From positions 2,294,001 through 2,358,000 of the forward strand of contig NZ_CP022437.1 in assembly GCF_002224365.1 (NCBI RefSeq): a stretch of DNA of 64,000 nt. Direction: 5' to 3'. The notes below the pieces were generated by a model, which worked only from the letters and a program-made list of their open reading frames with translations, searched no databases and was not told where the DNA came from. The translations under genes were made by a program, and so were the position numbers. This DNA comes from Virgibacillus necropolis. Lineage in GTDB: Bacteria > Bacillota > Bacilli > Bacillales > Amphibacillaceae. Of this stretch, positions 27,333 to 37,335 are shown piece by piece; the first letter of the stretch is position 1, and each line of letters starts with the position of its first letter.

Positions 27333-28456
27333 TGAAAATAGGTATATCGTGCTATCCAACTGTGGGGGGATCAGGTGTCATTGCAACTGAACTGGGAATG
27401 TTACTTGCTGAACAAGGTAATGAAATTCACTTTATTACATCCAGCCTACCTTTTCGTTTAAATAGAGTTAATCCATTAATAGTTTATCATGAGGTGGATT
27501 TAAATCATTATCCAGTCTTTCAGTATCCTCCGTTTGACTTGGCATTAGCTAATAAAATGGCAGAGGTTATCGATAGGGAAAAGCTCGATATTCTCCACGT
27601 CCATTATGCAATGCCTCATGCAATTTGTGCGATACTAGCGAGGGATATTGCCAAGCATGATGTTAAAATAGTTACGACTTTACATGGTACAGATATTACT
27701 GTTTTAGGTGTAGATCAATCTTTTAAAAAGATGATAACACATGGAATTGAGCAATCTAATGCAGTAACAGCAGTATCGAACAGTTTAGTAAAACAAACAA
27801 AGGAAATGCTTGGCATAACGAAGGATATCGATGTGGTATATAATTTTGTTAATGAAAATGAATACAAAAAGAAAGAATTATCTGGGATAAAAAAAGAATA
27901 TGGAATTAAAGAAAATGAAAAAGTACTGATCCATATATCAAATTTCCGCAAAGTGAAACGGATCCAAGATGTTATTCAAACATTTAAAAAGGTGAGTCAC
28001 TACATAGATGCAAAACTTCTTCTCGTAGGGGATGGACCTGAATATTCCAACACGTGCCAGTTAGTTGATTCTCTAGGACTTAATGATGATGTATTATTTT
28101 TAGGTAAACAAAAGAACGTTAGCGATCTTTTATCCATATCTGATTTAAAGTTGCTTTTATCAGAGAAGGAGAGCTTTGGTTTAGTACTATTAGAGGCGAT
28201 GGCATGCAAAGTGCCGTGTATCGGTACTGCAGCTGGTGGTATACCAGAAGTAATTGAACATAATGAAACTGGTTATATTGTAGATGTAGGGGATACCGAT
28301 AAGGCAGCTGAGTACGCTGTTCAATTACTGCAGGATGATGCGTTACGTAAGCAGTTTTCACAAAATGCTTACAACCGTGCTAGAAAATACTTTCACTCGG
28401 AAATTATCGTCAATCAATATTTAGATATATATGATCGTGTTTTAGCAAGAAACTAA
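27329..28456 (+). CDS. bshA: N-acetyl-alpha-D-glucosaminyl L-malate synthase (bacillithiol synthesis)
   Basis: A retaining glycosyltransferase of the GT4 family that joins UDP-GlcNAc and L-malate, the first step of bacillithiol synthesis. The start [34 protein letters not shown], the mid-protein block [15 protein letters not shown] and the GT4 motif [23 protein letters not shown] are all present. Length is 375 residues. ATG 27329 or 27332 may be the start; both overlap the mgsA stop. The deacetylase partner BshB1 is not encoded here, so a BshB2-type enzyme elsewhere is predicted. Confidence 0.95.
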   Translation: MMKIGISCYPTVGGSGVIATELGMLLAEQGNEIHFITSSLPFRLNRVNPLIVYHEVDLNHYPVFQYPPFDLALANKMAEVIDREKLDILHVHYAMPHAICAILARDIAKHDVKIVTTLHGTDITVLGVDQSFKKMITHGIEQSNAVTAVSNSLVKQTKEMLGITKDIDVVYNFVNENEYKKKELSGIKKEYGIKENEKVLIHISNFRKVKRIQDVIQTFKKVSHYIDAKLLLVGDGPEYSNTCQLVDSLGLNDDVLFLGKQKNVSDLLSISDLKLLLSEKESFGLVLLEAMACKVPCIGTAAGGIPEVIEHNETGYIVDVGDTDKAAEYAVQLLQDDALRKQFSQNAYNRARKYFHSEIIVNQYLDIYDRVLARN

Positions 28457-28473
28457 AAAAAGTGGTGAACGAG

Positions 28474-29676
28474 ATGCTTGATCAACTATTTGAAGAGGCA
28501 ATTTATATTATAAATAAATTAGAAAAATACAATTATCAAGCATACTTTGTAGGAGGATGTGTACGTGATTATCTGTTGAAACGACCGATTTCAGATATTG
28601 ATATTGCAACATCCGCACCACCTGAAAAGGTTCAATTGATATTTTCAAATGTAATTCCGATAGGTTTAAAGCACGGTACTGTAATTGTTAGACATTTACA
28701 CAAATCATATGAAGTAACTACTTTTCGTATCGATGGAAAATACTCAGATAATCGTCGCCCAGATAATGTCGAATTTATTCAATCAATTGATGAGGATTTA
28801 AAGCGAAGAGATTTTACAATCAATGCACTAGCAATGGATAGCTCAGGTAACATTATTGATTTGTTTGATGGGACTTTAGATCTTCGTAAAAAGGTCATTC
28901 GAACAGTTGGAAAGGGCAGCGAAAGGTTTCATGAAGACCCGCTCAGAATTATCCGTGCGCTTCGATTTTCAAGTCAGCTTGGGTTCGCTATCGACACGGA
29001 TACATTAAAAGATATGATGGTAATTGGCCCTGAAATTACAAAGCTTGCCGTTGAACGAATACGTGTCGAAGTTACCAAGTTTTTTGGTGGAAGTTATATT
29101 GACAATGGAATTAATTATTTAAAAAAGACAGAAGTTCATCTGTATCTTCCAGTTATGATAAACTACCCTTATATAATCGATAAATTACCAACAAGGTTTG
29201 ATCCATTAAATGGGTTTTCGGAAATCGTAACCTTTTTCCACTATTTGGAACCATCTATTTGTATGGAGGAATGGTTTGTTTCATGGAAATGTTCCAATCA
29301 AGAAAAACGAGATGTAAAGCAGTTGGTTAAATCAATTGATTATTATAAAAAGTATGGATTAGATAAATGGTTAGTTTACTGTTTACGTGCACCTTATTTT
29401 GATGCTTTTGTACGTTTACTAAATTTGTTATATCCAAGTGAACTACTTACTAAAAAAGAAATAATTTTGATACATGATTCACTTGTTATTCATACTAGAG
29501 AAGAGTTGGAAGTGGACGGTCACGATTTGATTGCTTTATTTCCAAACAAAGGTAAGGGCCCATGGATACAAGAGGCATTAAACAAAATAGAAAAAGATGT
29601 GATTCTAAACCATGTTCCTAATAAAAATAATGAACTAAAGGATTGGATAAAATGGAATCCACCCGAAATAAGTTAA
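28474..29676 (+). CDS. cca: CCA-adding enzyme (tRNA nucleotidyltransferase)
   Basis: Adds or repairs the 3' CCA of tRNAs without a template. It is a class II nucleotidyltransferase: FVGGCVRDYLL (about residue 25), DIDIATSA with the catalytic aspartates, RDFTINALAMD, EDPLRIIRALRFSSQLGF and AVERIRVE. It has 400 residues from ATG 28474, preceded by AGTGGTGAACG; GTG codons at 28462 and 28465 are probably part of the ribosome binding site. It overlaps birA by 25 nt. Confidence 0.95.
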   Translation: MLDQLFEEAIYIINKLEKYNYQAYFVGGCVRDYLLKRPISDIDIATSAPPEKVQLIFSNVIPIGLKHGTVIVRHLHKSYEVTTFRIDGKYSDNRRPDNVEFIQSIDEDLKRRDFTINALAMDSSGNIIDLFDGTLDLRKKVIRTVGKGSERFHEDPLRIIRALRFSSQLGFAIDTDTLKDMMVIGPEITKLAVERIRVEVTKFFGGSYIDNGINYLKKTEVHLYLPVMINYPYIIDKLPTRFDPLNGFSEIVTFFHYLEPSICMEEWFVSWKCSNQEKRDVKQLVKSIDYYKKYGLDKWLVYCLRAPYFDAFVRLLNLLYPSELLTKKEIILIHDSLVIHTREELEVDGHDLIALFPNKGKGPWIQEALNKIEKDVILNHVPNKNNELKDWIKWNPPEIS

Positions 29677-30659
29677 TTAAAATACTAGCAGAAAATGACT
29701 CCAGTTACATATCAGGACAACAATTGTCAGATGACTTGCAAGTATCGCGTGCAGCCATTTGGAAGCATATGAAAAAGTTAGAGGAAGATGGCTATAAAAT
29801 TGAAGGAAAAACGAAAAAAGGTTATAAAATTATCGAATATCCAGTTAAAACAAGTGAAAATACACTTCAATGGGGCCTTCAAACCAATTGGCTAGGGAAA
29901 AAAATTGTACATAAAACATCTGCAACATCAACACAACATGTAGCTCATCAATTAGCCAGGGAAAATGCTCCACATGGGACAATTGTAATTGCTGATGAAC
30001 AAACAGAAGGAAAGGGAAGAATGAATCGCTCATGGTATTCTAGTAAAAATAAAGGCATTTGGATGAGTATTATTCTTAGACCTGAAATTCTGCCATATCT
30101 GGCACCACAATTAACGCTTCTAACGGCAACTGTTCTTGCGGATGTTTTCGATAAGAAGTTAGGGATTACACCACAGATAAAATGGCCAAACGATTTGTTA
30201 ATTAATCAAAAGAAGACCGCTGGTATTTTAACCGAAATGCAAGCAGAACAGGATCAAATTCAATATGTTGTGATTGGAATTGGGATAAATGTAAATCATA
30301 CAATCCGCGATATTCCTGAAGAACTTAGCGAAAAAGCAACTTCATTATACCTATCTTCTAATCATGAAAGATCGATTACGGATATAATACAACAACTATT
30401 GCAATCATTTGAGCCTGCTTATGATAACTATCTAACAAATGGTTTCTCGGATGTTAAAGCAAAATGGGAAAGTTATGGTTTTAAAATCGGTCAACCGATT
30501 CACATAAGTACTATAAAGAAATCATGGACTGCTAAGTTTAGTGGAATTGCAAACGATGGTGCATTATTAATCGAAAACAAGGATGGACAGATTGAAAAAA
30601 TGTATTCCGCTGAAATTGATTGGTTTGGGGGAGAAGAAAAATATGAAGACGAGAATTGA
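29652..30659 (+). CDS. birA: Bifunctional biotin-[acetyl-CoA-carboxylase] ligase and biotin repressor
   Basis: Activates biotin to biotinyl-AMP, attaches it to biotin-accepting proteins and, through its N-terminal winged helix (residues 1-65, [30 protein letters not shown]), represses biotin genes. The catalytic domain has [21 protein letters not shown] (the GRGRMGR-type loop, here GKGRMNRSW) and [19 protein letters not shown]. It has 335 residues from ATG 29652, with AAAGGA at 29637. Both ends overlap neighbours (cca by 25 nt, panB by 17 nt), so this is one compact transcript. Confidence 0.95.
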   Translation: MESTRNKLIKILAENDSSYISGQQLSDDLQVSRAAIWKHMKKLEEDGYKIEGKTKKGYKIIEYPVKTSENTLQWGLQTNWLGKKIVHKTSATSTQHVAHQLARENAPHGTIVIADEQTEGKGRMNRSWYSSKNKGIWMSIILRPEILPYLAPQLTLLTATVLADVFDKKLGITPQIKWPNDLLINQKKTAGILTEMQAEQDQIQYVVIGIGINVNHTIRDIPEELSEKATSLYLSSNHERSITDIIQQLLQSFEPAYDNYLTNGFSDVKAKWESYGFKIGQPIHISTIKKSWTAKFSGIANDGALLIENKDGQIEKMYSAEIDWFGGEEKYEDEN

Positions 30660-31443
30660 CCTTCAACGTATGAAAGAAGAGAACAAAAAAATAACGATGT
30701 TAACGGCATATGATTATCCAGCAGCAAAATTAGCTGAAGAAACAGAGATCGATATGCTTTTAGTTGGTGACTCATTGGGTATGGTGGTTTTAGGGTACGA
30801 TTCAACGGTGAATGTAACAGTAAGTGATATGATTCACCATGCAAAAGCTGTAAGACGTGGTGCTACAAATACGTTTATGGTTGTAGATATGCCATTTATG
30901 TCTTATCATATCTCGTTAGAGGAATCCCTGACGAATGCTCGTACTATATTCCAAGAAACAGATGCACAGGCAGTAAAAATTGAAGGAGCTTCAACTGAGT
31001 TATTAACTTTAACGAGACGATTAACTGAAGCTGGTATACCAGTAGTTGCACATCTTGGTTTAACCCCGCAAACTGTTAATGTTTTAGGGGGATATAAAGT
31101 GCAAGGAAAAGATAAAAAAACTGCGGATAAGTTAATCCAGGATGCTAAACAATTAGAATCGAGTGGCGCTATTGCCTTAGTTCTAGAGTGTGTACCAAAG
31201 GAGCTTGCAAAAACAGTCACAGATGCGTTATCTATACCTACTATTGGCATTGGTGCGGGGATAAGTTGTGATGGACAAGTATTAGTTTATCATGATATTT
31301 TAAAATATGGTGTGGATCGTTTGCCGAAATTTGTAAAAGCTCACGCAGATTTAAACGTTACAATTAAACAAGCAATTGAATCCTATCGCGAAGAAGTTGT
31401 TTCGCAAACTTTTCCTACAGAAAAACACAGCTTTACTAACTGA
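30643..31443 (+). CDS. panB: 3-methyl-2-oxobutanoate hydroxymethyltransferase
   Basis: First step of pantothenate synthesis: transfers a hydroxymethyl group from 5,10-methylene-THF to alpha-ketoisovalerate. The 266-residue TIM-barrel protein shows [15 protein letters not shown], the metal-binding [35 protein letters not shown] and [18 protein letters not shown]. The start ATG 30643 has GGGGGAGAA at 30627-30635. It is the first of panB-panC-panD, in the same order as B. subtilis. Confidence 0.97.
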   Translation: MKTRIDLQRMKEENKKITMLTAYDYPAAKLAEETEIDMLLVGDSLGMVVLGYDSTVNVTVSDMIHHAKAVRRGATNTFMVVDMPFMSYHISLEESLTNARTIFQETDAQAVKIEGASTELLTLTRRLTEAGIPVVAHLGLTPQTVNVLGGYKVQGKDKKTADKLIQDAKQLESSGAIALVLECVPKELAKTVTDALSIPTIGIGAGISCDGQVLVYHDILKYGVDRLPKFVKAHADLNVTIKQAIESYREEVVSQTFPTEKHSFTN

Positions 31444-31462
31444 TGTAAAAGAAGGAGAAAGC

Positions 31463-32335
31463 ATGAAAATTATTCGAACGGTTAATGAAATGCAGCAAAC
31501 TGCATCCTCATTACTAAAAGATAATAAAACAATTGGTTTTGTTCCGACAATGGGTTTTTTCCATGAAGGCCATATTGCATTAATGGAGCATGCTAAAAAG
31601 GATACTGATATAGTAGTTACTAGCATTTTCGTTAATCCATTACAGTTTGGTCCAAGTGAAGATTACGAACAATACCCTAGAGATGAGGACGAAGATATCA
31701 GGCATGCGAAAAATGCAGGTGTTGATATCGTTTTTATCCCCGATACACAAGATATGTATCCAAGAAAGATGGTAATAAATTTGGATATAACGGATCGTGT
31801 TAACGTATTATGTGGCAGGTCCCGTCCAGGCCATTTTCAGGGTGTGGTAACCGTATTATCGAAACTGTTTCATATCATACAACCAACAAAAACGTATTTT
31901 GGAAGAAAAGATGCACAACAAATAGCTGTTGTTGATGCCTTAATAGAAGACCTTAATTTCCCCATAGAGCTCATTGCACTACCAACCGTACGGGAAAAAG
32001 ATGGATTGGCAAAAAGTAGCCGAAATGTTAACCTTCATAAAAACGAACGCGAGGAAGCTCCATGGATCTATAAAGCTTTAGAACAAGGAAGACAACTAGT
32101 AGTTGACGGAGAGAAAAATCCTGATATAGTTGTAAAAGAGGTTTTGGATACCATTGATAATCATACTAGTGGTAAAATAGATTATGTTGAATTATTAAGC
32201 TATCCAGAATTACAACCAATTTCTGTTATTGAGCAACAGGTAATTTTAGCGACCGCTGTTTATTTTGACGGAGCGAGGTTAATTGATAATCTGTTATTTG
32301 ATAAATACGGAAATATAGCTAAACGGTTAAAGTAG
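31463..32335 (+). CDS. panC: Pantothenate synthetase
   Basis: ATP-dependent condensation of pantoate with beta-alanine. The 290-residue protein has [17 protein letters not shown] (HxGH-type nucleotide site, with FF where most family members have AL or YL), [46 protein letters not shown] and KSSRNVNL (KMSKS-like). ATG 31463 follows GAAGGAGAAAG; an in-frame ATG inside panB is rejected. Confidence 0.97.
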   Translation: MKIIRTVNEMQQTASSLLKDNKTIGFVPTMGFFHEGHIALMEHAKKDTDIVVTSIFVNPLQFGPSEDYEQYPRDEDEDIRHAKNAGVDIVFIPDTQDMYPRKMVINLDITDRVNVLCGRSRPGHFQGVVTVLSKLFHIIQPTKTYFGRKDAQQIAVVDALIEDLNFPIELIALPTVREKDGLAKSSRNVNLHKNEREEAPWIYKALEQGRQLVVDGEKNPDIVVKEVLDTIDNHTSGKIDYVELLSYPELQPISVIEQQVILATAVYFDGARLIDNLLFDKYGNIAKRLK

Positions 32336-32348
32336 GGGGGTAATAGGT

Positions 32349-32744
32349 ATGTTTCGGACTATGATGAAAGCCAAAATTCATCGTGCAAGAGTTACAGAGG
32401 CCAACCTGAATTATGTTGGTAGTGTAACGATTGACCAAGATATAATTGAGCAGGTAGGAATTTTACCGCACGAAAAAGTACAAATTGTAAATAATAATAA
32501 TGGTGCTCGTATAGAAACGTATGTTATTCCAGGTGAGCGTGGTTCAGGTGTTGTATGTCTGAACGGGGCAGCAGCAAGACTAGTTCAACGGGGTGATACG
32601 ATAATAATTGTTACCTATGCCATACTATCAGATGAAGAGCTAATTTCATTTAAACCTAAAGTTGCGTTAATGGATGAAAATAATAACGTTGACCAGGTAA
32701 TTGAACAGGAGCCACCACTCACGGAATGTAAAAGTTTGGTATAA
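32349..32744 (+). CDS. panD: Aspartate 1-decarboxylase proenzyme
   Basis: Makes beta-alanine from aspartate with a pyruvoyl cofactor generated by self-cleavage. The cleavage site is Gly24-Ser25 in [32 protein letters not shown] is the other conserved block. It has 131 residues; AGGGGGG and TAATAGGT lie upstream. The TAA stop forms part of a 5-bp target duplication of a family A element that starts on the next base. Confidence 0.97.
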   Translation: MFRTMMKAKIHRARVTEANLNYVGSVTIDQDIIEQVGILPHEKVQIVNNNNGARIETYVIPGERGSGVVCLNGAAARLVQRGDTIIIVTYAILSDEELISFKPKVALMDENNNVDQVIEQEPPLTECKSLV

Positions 32745-32852
32745 GAGGAATGTTCAAAAAGTCACCAAATGATAAACGGCGAATTTCTCCGCTTTGCTTG
32801 TTTTTTCGGTTCTCATGTAGGAATAGTAATTTGCCGACTTTTTGACACGCAC
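32745..32852. mobile_element. MITE-like element, family A copy 3 (108 bp)
   Basis: Begins GAGGAATGTTCAAAAAGTC and ends GACTTTTTGACACGCAC. It is flanked by TATAA (32740-32744, including the panD stop, and 32853-32857). It keeps the CACCAAATGATAAACGGCGA start but has lost most of the interior. Confidence 0.8.
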
Positions 32853-32867
32853 TATAAATTTGAGGGG

Positions 32868-32900
32868 AACTCTTATCATATTCGCGTGATAAGAGTTTTT
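32868..32900 (+). terminator. Rho-independent terminator of the mgsA-panD run
   Basis: Perfect 11-bp stem AACTCTTATCA / TGATAAGAGTT with loop TATTCGCG, then T residues. Confidence 0.9.
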
Positions 32901-32975
32901 ATATATAGGAAAGCGTCCGCCAATTTTAACGAACAACAATGGGCACTGAACCTGGATAATGACTGAGGTGGAATA

Positions 32976-35759
32976 ATGAATAGGTATGTGGTTATTGATC
33001 TCGAAACAACAGGTCATTCGTCAACAAATAATGATAAAATTATTGAAGTAGGAATCGTTATTGTTGAAGATGATAAAATAATAGGGGAATATGGCACCTT
33101 TCTTAATCCAAATAAAGCTATCCCATCATTTATTTCAAATTTGACCGGAATAATGGATGAAGATGTGAAAGATGCCCCAAGCTTTTTAGAAAAAGCAGAC
33201 GAAATTGTGGCCCTTTTTGAGAATAGCTATCTAATTGCTCATAATGTTCCATTTGATTTAGGTTTCTTAAATGCTGAACTCATTAAAAACAATAAAAGTC
33301 CGTTAAAAAATCCAGTGATTGATACGGTTGAACTTGCACGAATTCTGTATCCACAAGCACCAAGCTATAAATTAAGCCAGCTTGCTGAATATACGGATAT
33401 ACAACATGCTGATCCGCACCGTGCACTTTCGGATGCCTATGTTACGGCCTCATTATTTTTAAATTTAAAACAGAAACTTGCTTCATTACCGTTTGAAACG
33501 ATCGATCATTTACTGAGATTAGAAAAGAAGCTGAAATCGGATTTATATGAACTTCTTTTTACAAGAAGAGAAGCACTAGCATTTTCAGTAGAGGAACAAC
33601 CAGATATTACATCCTATAAAGGATTAGCTTTTAAAAAGGTAAAGGATACGCACGTCGAAAAATCGAATCATCCACTCTCATTTGGCGAATATTTGGATTC
33701 GATTTACGAATTAAATGGATCAATGGATAACATGATGGATCATTATGAAAAACGAGTAGGACAACGAGAAATGTCTGAAGAAATATTTGATGCATTTCAA
33801 GGCAAGAAACATGCAATGATTGAGGCAGAAACAGGAACTGGAAAGTCGTTAGCATACATAATTCCCGCTATATTTGAAGCGGTACAAAAGAAAAAGCGAG
33901 TTGTCATAAGCACATATACAACACAACTACAATCACAACTTTTGGACAGTGAGATACCATTAGTGAAGCGCCTCGTTTCTTTTGATTTTAAAACAGCGTT
34001 GTTAAAAGGGAAGCAGCATTATTTAAGTCTTGAAAAATTCCAAAAGGAGTTAGAGGACGATACGAATGATAATTATGATATTACGCTAACAAAAGCAATG
34101 ATTCTCGTTTGGTTAACCGAAACTGAAAATGGTGATTTTGAAGAAATTCAATTGTCATCCAAGGGATTTTTATTTAATAAACGAATTTCTGCTGAAACTG
34201 AAGGGGTCTATGATCAAAACTCACCATGGTCAACAAAGTCTTTTTACCAAAAAGCTCGTAGAAATGCGCAGCAAGCAGATATTATAATTACGAATCATGC
34301 ATTATTATGTACCGATATGTTTAATGATTTTCAATTTATTCCGACCTATCAAAAAGCGATTATTGATGAAGCACATCATTTAGAAGAAACTGTATCAAAA
34401 CACTATGGACTAAAACTAGATTACACTAATTTTCAGTACACGTTAAATAACATTGGAACAACTGATGATGGAAATTGGTTAGCACGTATTATAGGAAATC
34501 ATGACATCCATATACCTGAGTGGAATGAGACTTTCACTTTAACTAAGTATGAAATAGACGATTTATTTCGCATGCTATTTCAATTTGTTACAGAGCAGAA
34601 TCGAAGTAAAAAAGCTGTAAGTGATGTTGGCCGAATTCAATATCGCTTCGATGAAGATAAGGAAAACACGAAGGATTGGAACACCATTAAAGAGATGGCA
34701 ACAAGGCTGACTTTTTATCTTCGTGATCTTATCCATTTGCTTGCATACACAGAACAACAATTAGTCAAAATAGATGCAATAGACAAATCAAATCAAGATG
34801 ATTTTCTTATGACGATTCAAACCATGCAGTCCTTTATCGATCGGATCGAGCATTTATTTTTGATGGATGATCATTCAAAGCACGTGAAGTGGATTGAAAT
34901 TGAGGCTTACGGTGCAAAAAACGCTGCTTTTTTGTATAGTGAACCAATTGAAGTTTCTAAATTGCTAGCCAATGATTTGTTTCATGCCAAAGAAAGTATT
35001 GTTTTAACTAGTGCTACCTTAACAATGAAACAATCCTTTTCTTTTATTAAACGGCGGCTAGGAATACCAGAGGATCGTTTACTAACAAATAAAATAAAAT
35101 CACCGTTTTCTTATCATGATCAAGTACAGCTTTTAGTTCCAAATGATTTTCCAGACGTAAAGGGTAATAATGTTGATGACTTTATTTATTCTACTTGTGA
35201 AGCAATCATGTCATTAGCGGAGATTACGCAAGGACGTATGTTAGTACTATTTACATCCTATGACATGTTGAAGCGTTCTTATTATTTATTAAAGGAAACA
35301 ATTGATACACACTATATGTTAATTGCGCAAGGGATTTCAAGTGGTAGTCGATCAAGGTTAAAGAAAAACTTTATCAACTTTAATAAAGCAATATTACTCG
35401 GAACAAGTTCTTTTTGGGAAGGTGTAGATATTCCTGGAGAAGATCTTTCTTGCTTAATGATTGTTAGGCTTCCTTTTCAACCACCAAATCACCCTGTATA
35501 TGAAGCCAAAGCAAGCCACTTAAAAGATCAAGGTAAAAATGCCTTTTTTGAATTATCATTACCAAACGCTGTCATCCGTTTTAAACAAGGGTTTGGCCGA
35601 TTAATTCGATCATCAAACGACAGAGGGATTGTCTTCGTATGTGATGCACGCATGATGAAAGCAAGATACAGCAAATATTTTACAGAGTCTATTCCAAACG
35701 TACCAACAAACTTTGCTTCGACACATGAACTCATGGAAAAAGCGCAGGAGTGGTTTTAA
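32976..35759 (+). CDS. dinG: DinG-family helicase with N-terminal DEDD exonuclease domain
   Basis: A 927-residue protein. The N-terminal proofreading-type 3'-5' exonuclease has YVVIDLETTG (D8, E10), HNVPFDLGFLN and HRALSDAYVTA. The C-terminal part is an XPD/DinG-like superfamily 2 helicase with Walker A AETGTGKS (284-291), DEAH (464-467), TSATLT and QGFGRLIRSSNDRGIV. Four cysteines of an Fe-S cluster, found in Gram-negative DinG, are not evident, as usual for the Gram-positive form, where nuclease activity has been reported for the Staphylococcus enzyme. GAGGTGG precedes the ATG. The TAA stop is included in the 8-bp duplicated target of a family C element. Confidence 0.95.
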   Translation: MNRYVVIDLETTGHSSTNNDKIIEVGIVIVEDDKIIGEYGTFLNPNKAIPSFISNLTGIMDEDVKDAPSFLEKADEIVALFENSYLIAHNVPFDLGFLNAELIKNNKSPLKNPVIDTVELARILYPQAPSYKLSQLAEYTDIQHADPHRALSDAYVTASLFLNLKQKLASLPFETIDHLLRLEKKLKSDLYELLFTRREALAFSVEEQPDITSYKGLAFKKVKDTHVEKSNHPLSFGEYLDSIYELNGSMDNMMDHYEKRVGQREMSEEIFDAFQGKKHAMIEAETGTGKSLAYIIPAIFEAVQKKKRVVISTYTTQLQSQLLDSEIPLVKRLVSFDFKTALLKGKQHYLSLEKFQKELEDDTNDNYDITLTKAMILVWLTETENGDFEEIQLSSKGFLFNKRISAETEGVYDQNSPWSTKSFYQKARRNAQQADIIITNHALLCTDMFNDFQFIPTYQKAIIDEAHHLEETVSKHYGLKLDYTNFQYTLNNIGTTDDGNWLARIIGNHDIHIPEWNETFTLTKYEIDDLFRMLFQFVTEQNRSKKAVSDVGRIQYRFDEDKENTKDWNTIKEMATRLTFYLRDLIHLLAYTEQQLVKIDAIDKSNQDDFLMTIQTMQSFIDRIEHLFLMDDHSKHVKWIEIEAYGAKNAAFLYSEPIEVSKLLANDLFHAKESIVLTSATLTMKQSFSFIKRRLGIPEDRLLTNKIKSPFSYHDQVQLLVPNDFPDVKGNNVDDFIYSTCEAIMSLAEITQGRMLVLFTSYDMLKRSYYLLKETIDTHYMLIAQGISSGSRSRLKKNFINFNKAILLGTSSFWEGVDIPGEDLSCLMIVRLPFQPPNHPVYEAKASHLKDQGKNAFFELSLPNAVIRFKQGFGRLIRSSNDRGIVFVCDARMMKARYSKYFTESIPNVPTNFASTHELMEKAQEWF

Positions 35760-35764
35760 AAATA

Positions 35765-36438
35765 GGTTGTTTTCTAAGAGATGATTGTTGTTTTTGACAC
35801 AAAGGATATAGACTGCGACGTAAGTGCTGGTTGATTTCCGCTGCGGGCAGTCGCGCACCTTAGGGCGGCTGGTAACCCTTCTCGTGCTGTCGCACTGCGG
35901 GGTCTCAACGTCTTCGCTTCCGAGGCCACTGAAAAAGTTAAATATAGTACAAAATACGCGGATCTACCATCGCACCCTCGAATATACTTCGCTTTCCGCG
36001 GGCGAGTGTCGAGCCTCCTCGGACTGCCATCCTGCGGGGTCTCGTCGATCTCTTACTTCCCGCAGGAGTCTCCGTATATTCGAGGGTGCTAAGTTGAGGT
36101 GAAAAGTTAAATTTTTAAAATCCACCACTTTTTCAGTGGCCTCTTCGCTTTCTAAGCAGGAGTCTACGTGGATTTCCTTCACTGAGGTACTTAACATTTT
36201 TAATTTATTTGATTGTTTATATGACACAGGTAGCCATCAATTTAGGGCAGTTGTTTGGAGCGGAGGATCGTTGACTCCTGCGGGAACAGCACGAGGCTGA
36301 AGCCGTGCCCGCGGAAAGCAACGGTCCGTAGCGGAAAACAACCAGCAGTTACATCGTAATGTATTTCTGAAGCGGTATGTTATGTCGCGTTTTTTATCAA
36401 CTTCGGTGGTATGAGCAACAAACTATACGAAAACAGCC
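35765..36438. mobile_element. MITE-like element, family C copy 1, interrupted by a family B element
   Basis: The ends are GGTTGTTTTC (35765) and GAAAACAGCC (36438), matching the family C terminal repeats. The flanking 8-bp repeats TAAAAATA (35757-35764) and TGAAAATA (36439-36446) match at 7 of 8. Without the nested 222-bp family B element and its 9-bp duplication it would be about 443 bp. It contains ACTCCTGCGGGA and GCGGAAAGC units. Compared with copy 2 its arms are exchanged while the core keeps the same orientation. Confidence 0.72.
35922..36143. mobile_element. MITE-like element, family B copy 2 (222 bp), nested in family C
   Basis: Terminal repeats GAGGCCACTGAAAAAGT at both ends (the right end reads ACTTTTTCAGTGGCCTC). 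Flanking 9-mers are TTCGCTTCC (35913-35921) and TTCGCTTTC (36144-36152), 8 of 9 identical. The sequence is an inverted, closely similar copy of 21097-21317. Confidence 0.8.
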
Positions 36439-36538
36439 TGAAAATAAAAAGAACTGGTGCACAATGAATGTACACCAGTAAAAAGTTTGGGTTAGGATAG
36501 TTATTTTGTTAAAAGTACAACAAACGAAACAAGATGCT

Positions 36539-36547
36539 TGTTATAAT
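36539..36547 (+). promoter_or_regulatory. Extended -10 promoter element upstream of ypmA
   Basis: TGTTATAAT (TG 36539-36540, TATAAT 36542-36547) in the 200-nt AT-rich stretch between the repeat cluster and ypmA; no convincing -35. Besides this the stretch holds an inverted repeat ACTGGTG/CACCAGT (36454-36475) without a clear U run. Confidence 0.4.
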
Positions 36548-36656
36548 AGGTGATGAATTGTTTTTTAAGCGGTACCTATAGTATGTACGAAGAACCACCT
36601 ATAATGTCTAGAAAAAATTGATAAAACAAGAAGGTTTTATAATTGGAGGGAAATTG

Positions 36657-36827
36657 ATGGATGAAAAATACGAAACACTTTCTACTGTAAAAGTTGCCTA
36701 TTCATCAGATTTATACAAGATTGTCGATACATTAAATCGAACATTAAAGGAAGACGATCTAATGTTTGGATTAGCATTAGACGAAAAGAATAATGCACAA
36801 GCTAAATTCACAATATACAGAACGTAA
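36657..36827 (+). CDS. ypmA: Small conserved protein YpmA (DUF4264 type)
   Basis: A 56-residue protein MDEKYETLSTVKVAYSSDLY, continuing KIVDTLNRTLKEDDLMFGLALDE and ending AKFTIYRT. It is strongly conserved in Bacillaceae next to ypmB and aspB. GGAGGG at 36645-36650 fits ATG 36657; the longer in-frame ATG at 36618 lacks a ribosome binding site. The function is unknown. It overlaps ypmB by 35 nt. Confidence 0.8.
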   Translation: MDEKYETLSTVKVAYSSDLYKIVDTLNRTLKEDDLMFGLALDEKNNAQAKFTIYRT

Positions 36828-37323
36828 TTGGTTGAAGTGGGCAATTATAGGGTTAATTGTTGTGTTGATTTCTTGTTTTATTTACCTTTTTTTCTTGTAT
36901 AGTGGTATTCAAGAAAGTAGAACGATTAATTATCAAGATTCAAAAGAAAAAGTATTAAGCAAAACAAATGTGTCACAAATTGAAACCATAACCGAATATA
37001 ATGGGGAACATCAATTTCATGTGATTTCTGGTACGTCAAAGAGTGGGGAAAATAAGATTGTTTTCATTCCATTGAGCAAGAAAAATAACGAATTAACCGT
37101 AATTGAAGAATCAGAAATTATTACCAGGCAACAAATTAAGGATCAATGGAAACAGCAATGTCAAAACTGTGAATTAATAGACATTACTCCCGCAATGGAA
37201 AACAATGAACCTTTATGGGAGGTAACCTACATTGATGGTTCAGATCGTTATATTTTTGATTACTTATCTATATACGATGGAGCACGTATGCAACAATATC
37301 GACTTAAATCAATTTTTCATTAG
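36793..37323 (+). CDS. ypmB: YpmB-like membrane-anchored PepSY-type protein
   Basis: About 176 residues: an N-terminal membrane anchor (LKWAIIGLIVVLISCFIYLFFLYSG) and an extracytoplasmic domain with VSQIETITEYNGEHQFHVISG, KDQWKQQCQNCELIDITPAMENNEPLWEVTYID and RYIFDYLSIYDG, the pattern of two PepSY/DUF5590 repeats seen in B. subtilis YpmB. The start is uncertain: ATG 36793 overlaps ypmA and has only a weak Shine-Dalgarno; TTG 36832 just before the anchor is the alternative. The gene order ypmA-ypmB-aspB is conserved. Confidence 0.8.
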   Translation: MHKLNSQYTERNWLKWAIIGLIVVLISCFIYLFFLYSGIQESRTINYQDSKEKVLSKTNVSQIETITEYNGEHQFHVISGTSKSGENKIVFIPLSKKNNELTVIEESEIITRQQIKDQWKQQCQNCELIDITPAMENNEPLWEVTYIDGSDRYIFDYLSIYDGARMQQYRLKSIFH

Positions 37324-37335
37324 AAAGGTGATAAA

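Noticed and set aside
35824-36102. Open frames inside the 35.8-36.4 kb repeats
   Set aside because: They run through family B and C repeat sequence with arginine/serine-rich, non-protein-like translation, and on both strands, so they are chance frames in GC-richer repeats.
36454-36475. Inverted repeat ACTGGTG/CACCAGT near the family C end
   Set aside because: Possibly a minus-strand terminator but there is no minus-strand gene to serve; left as unexplained.
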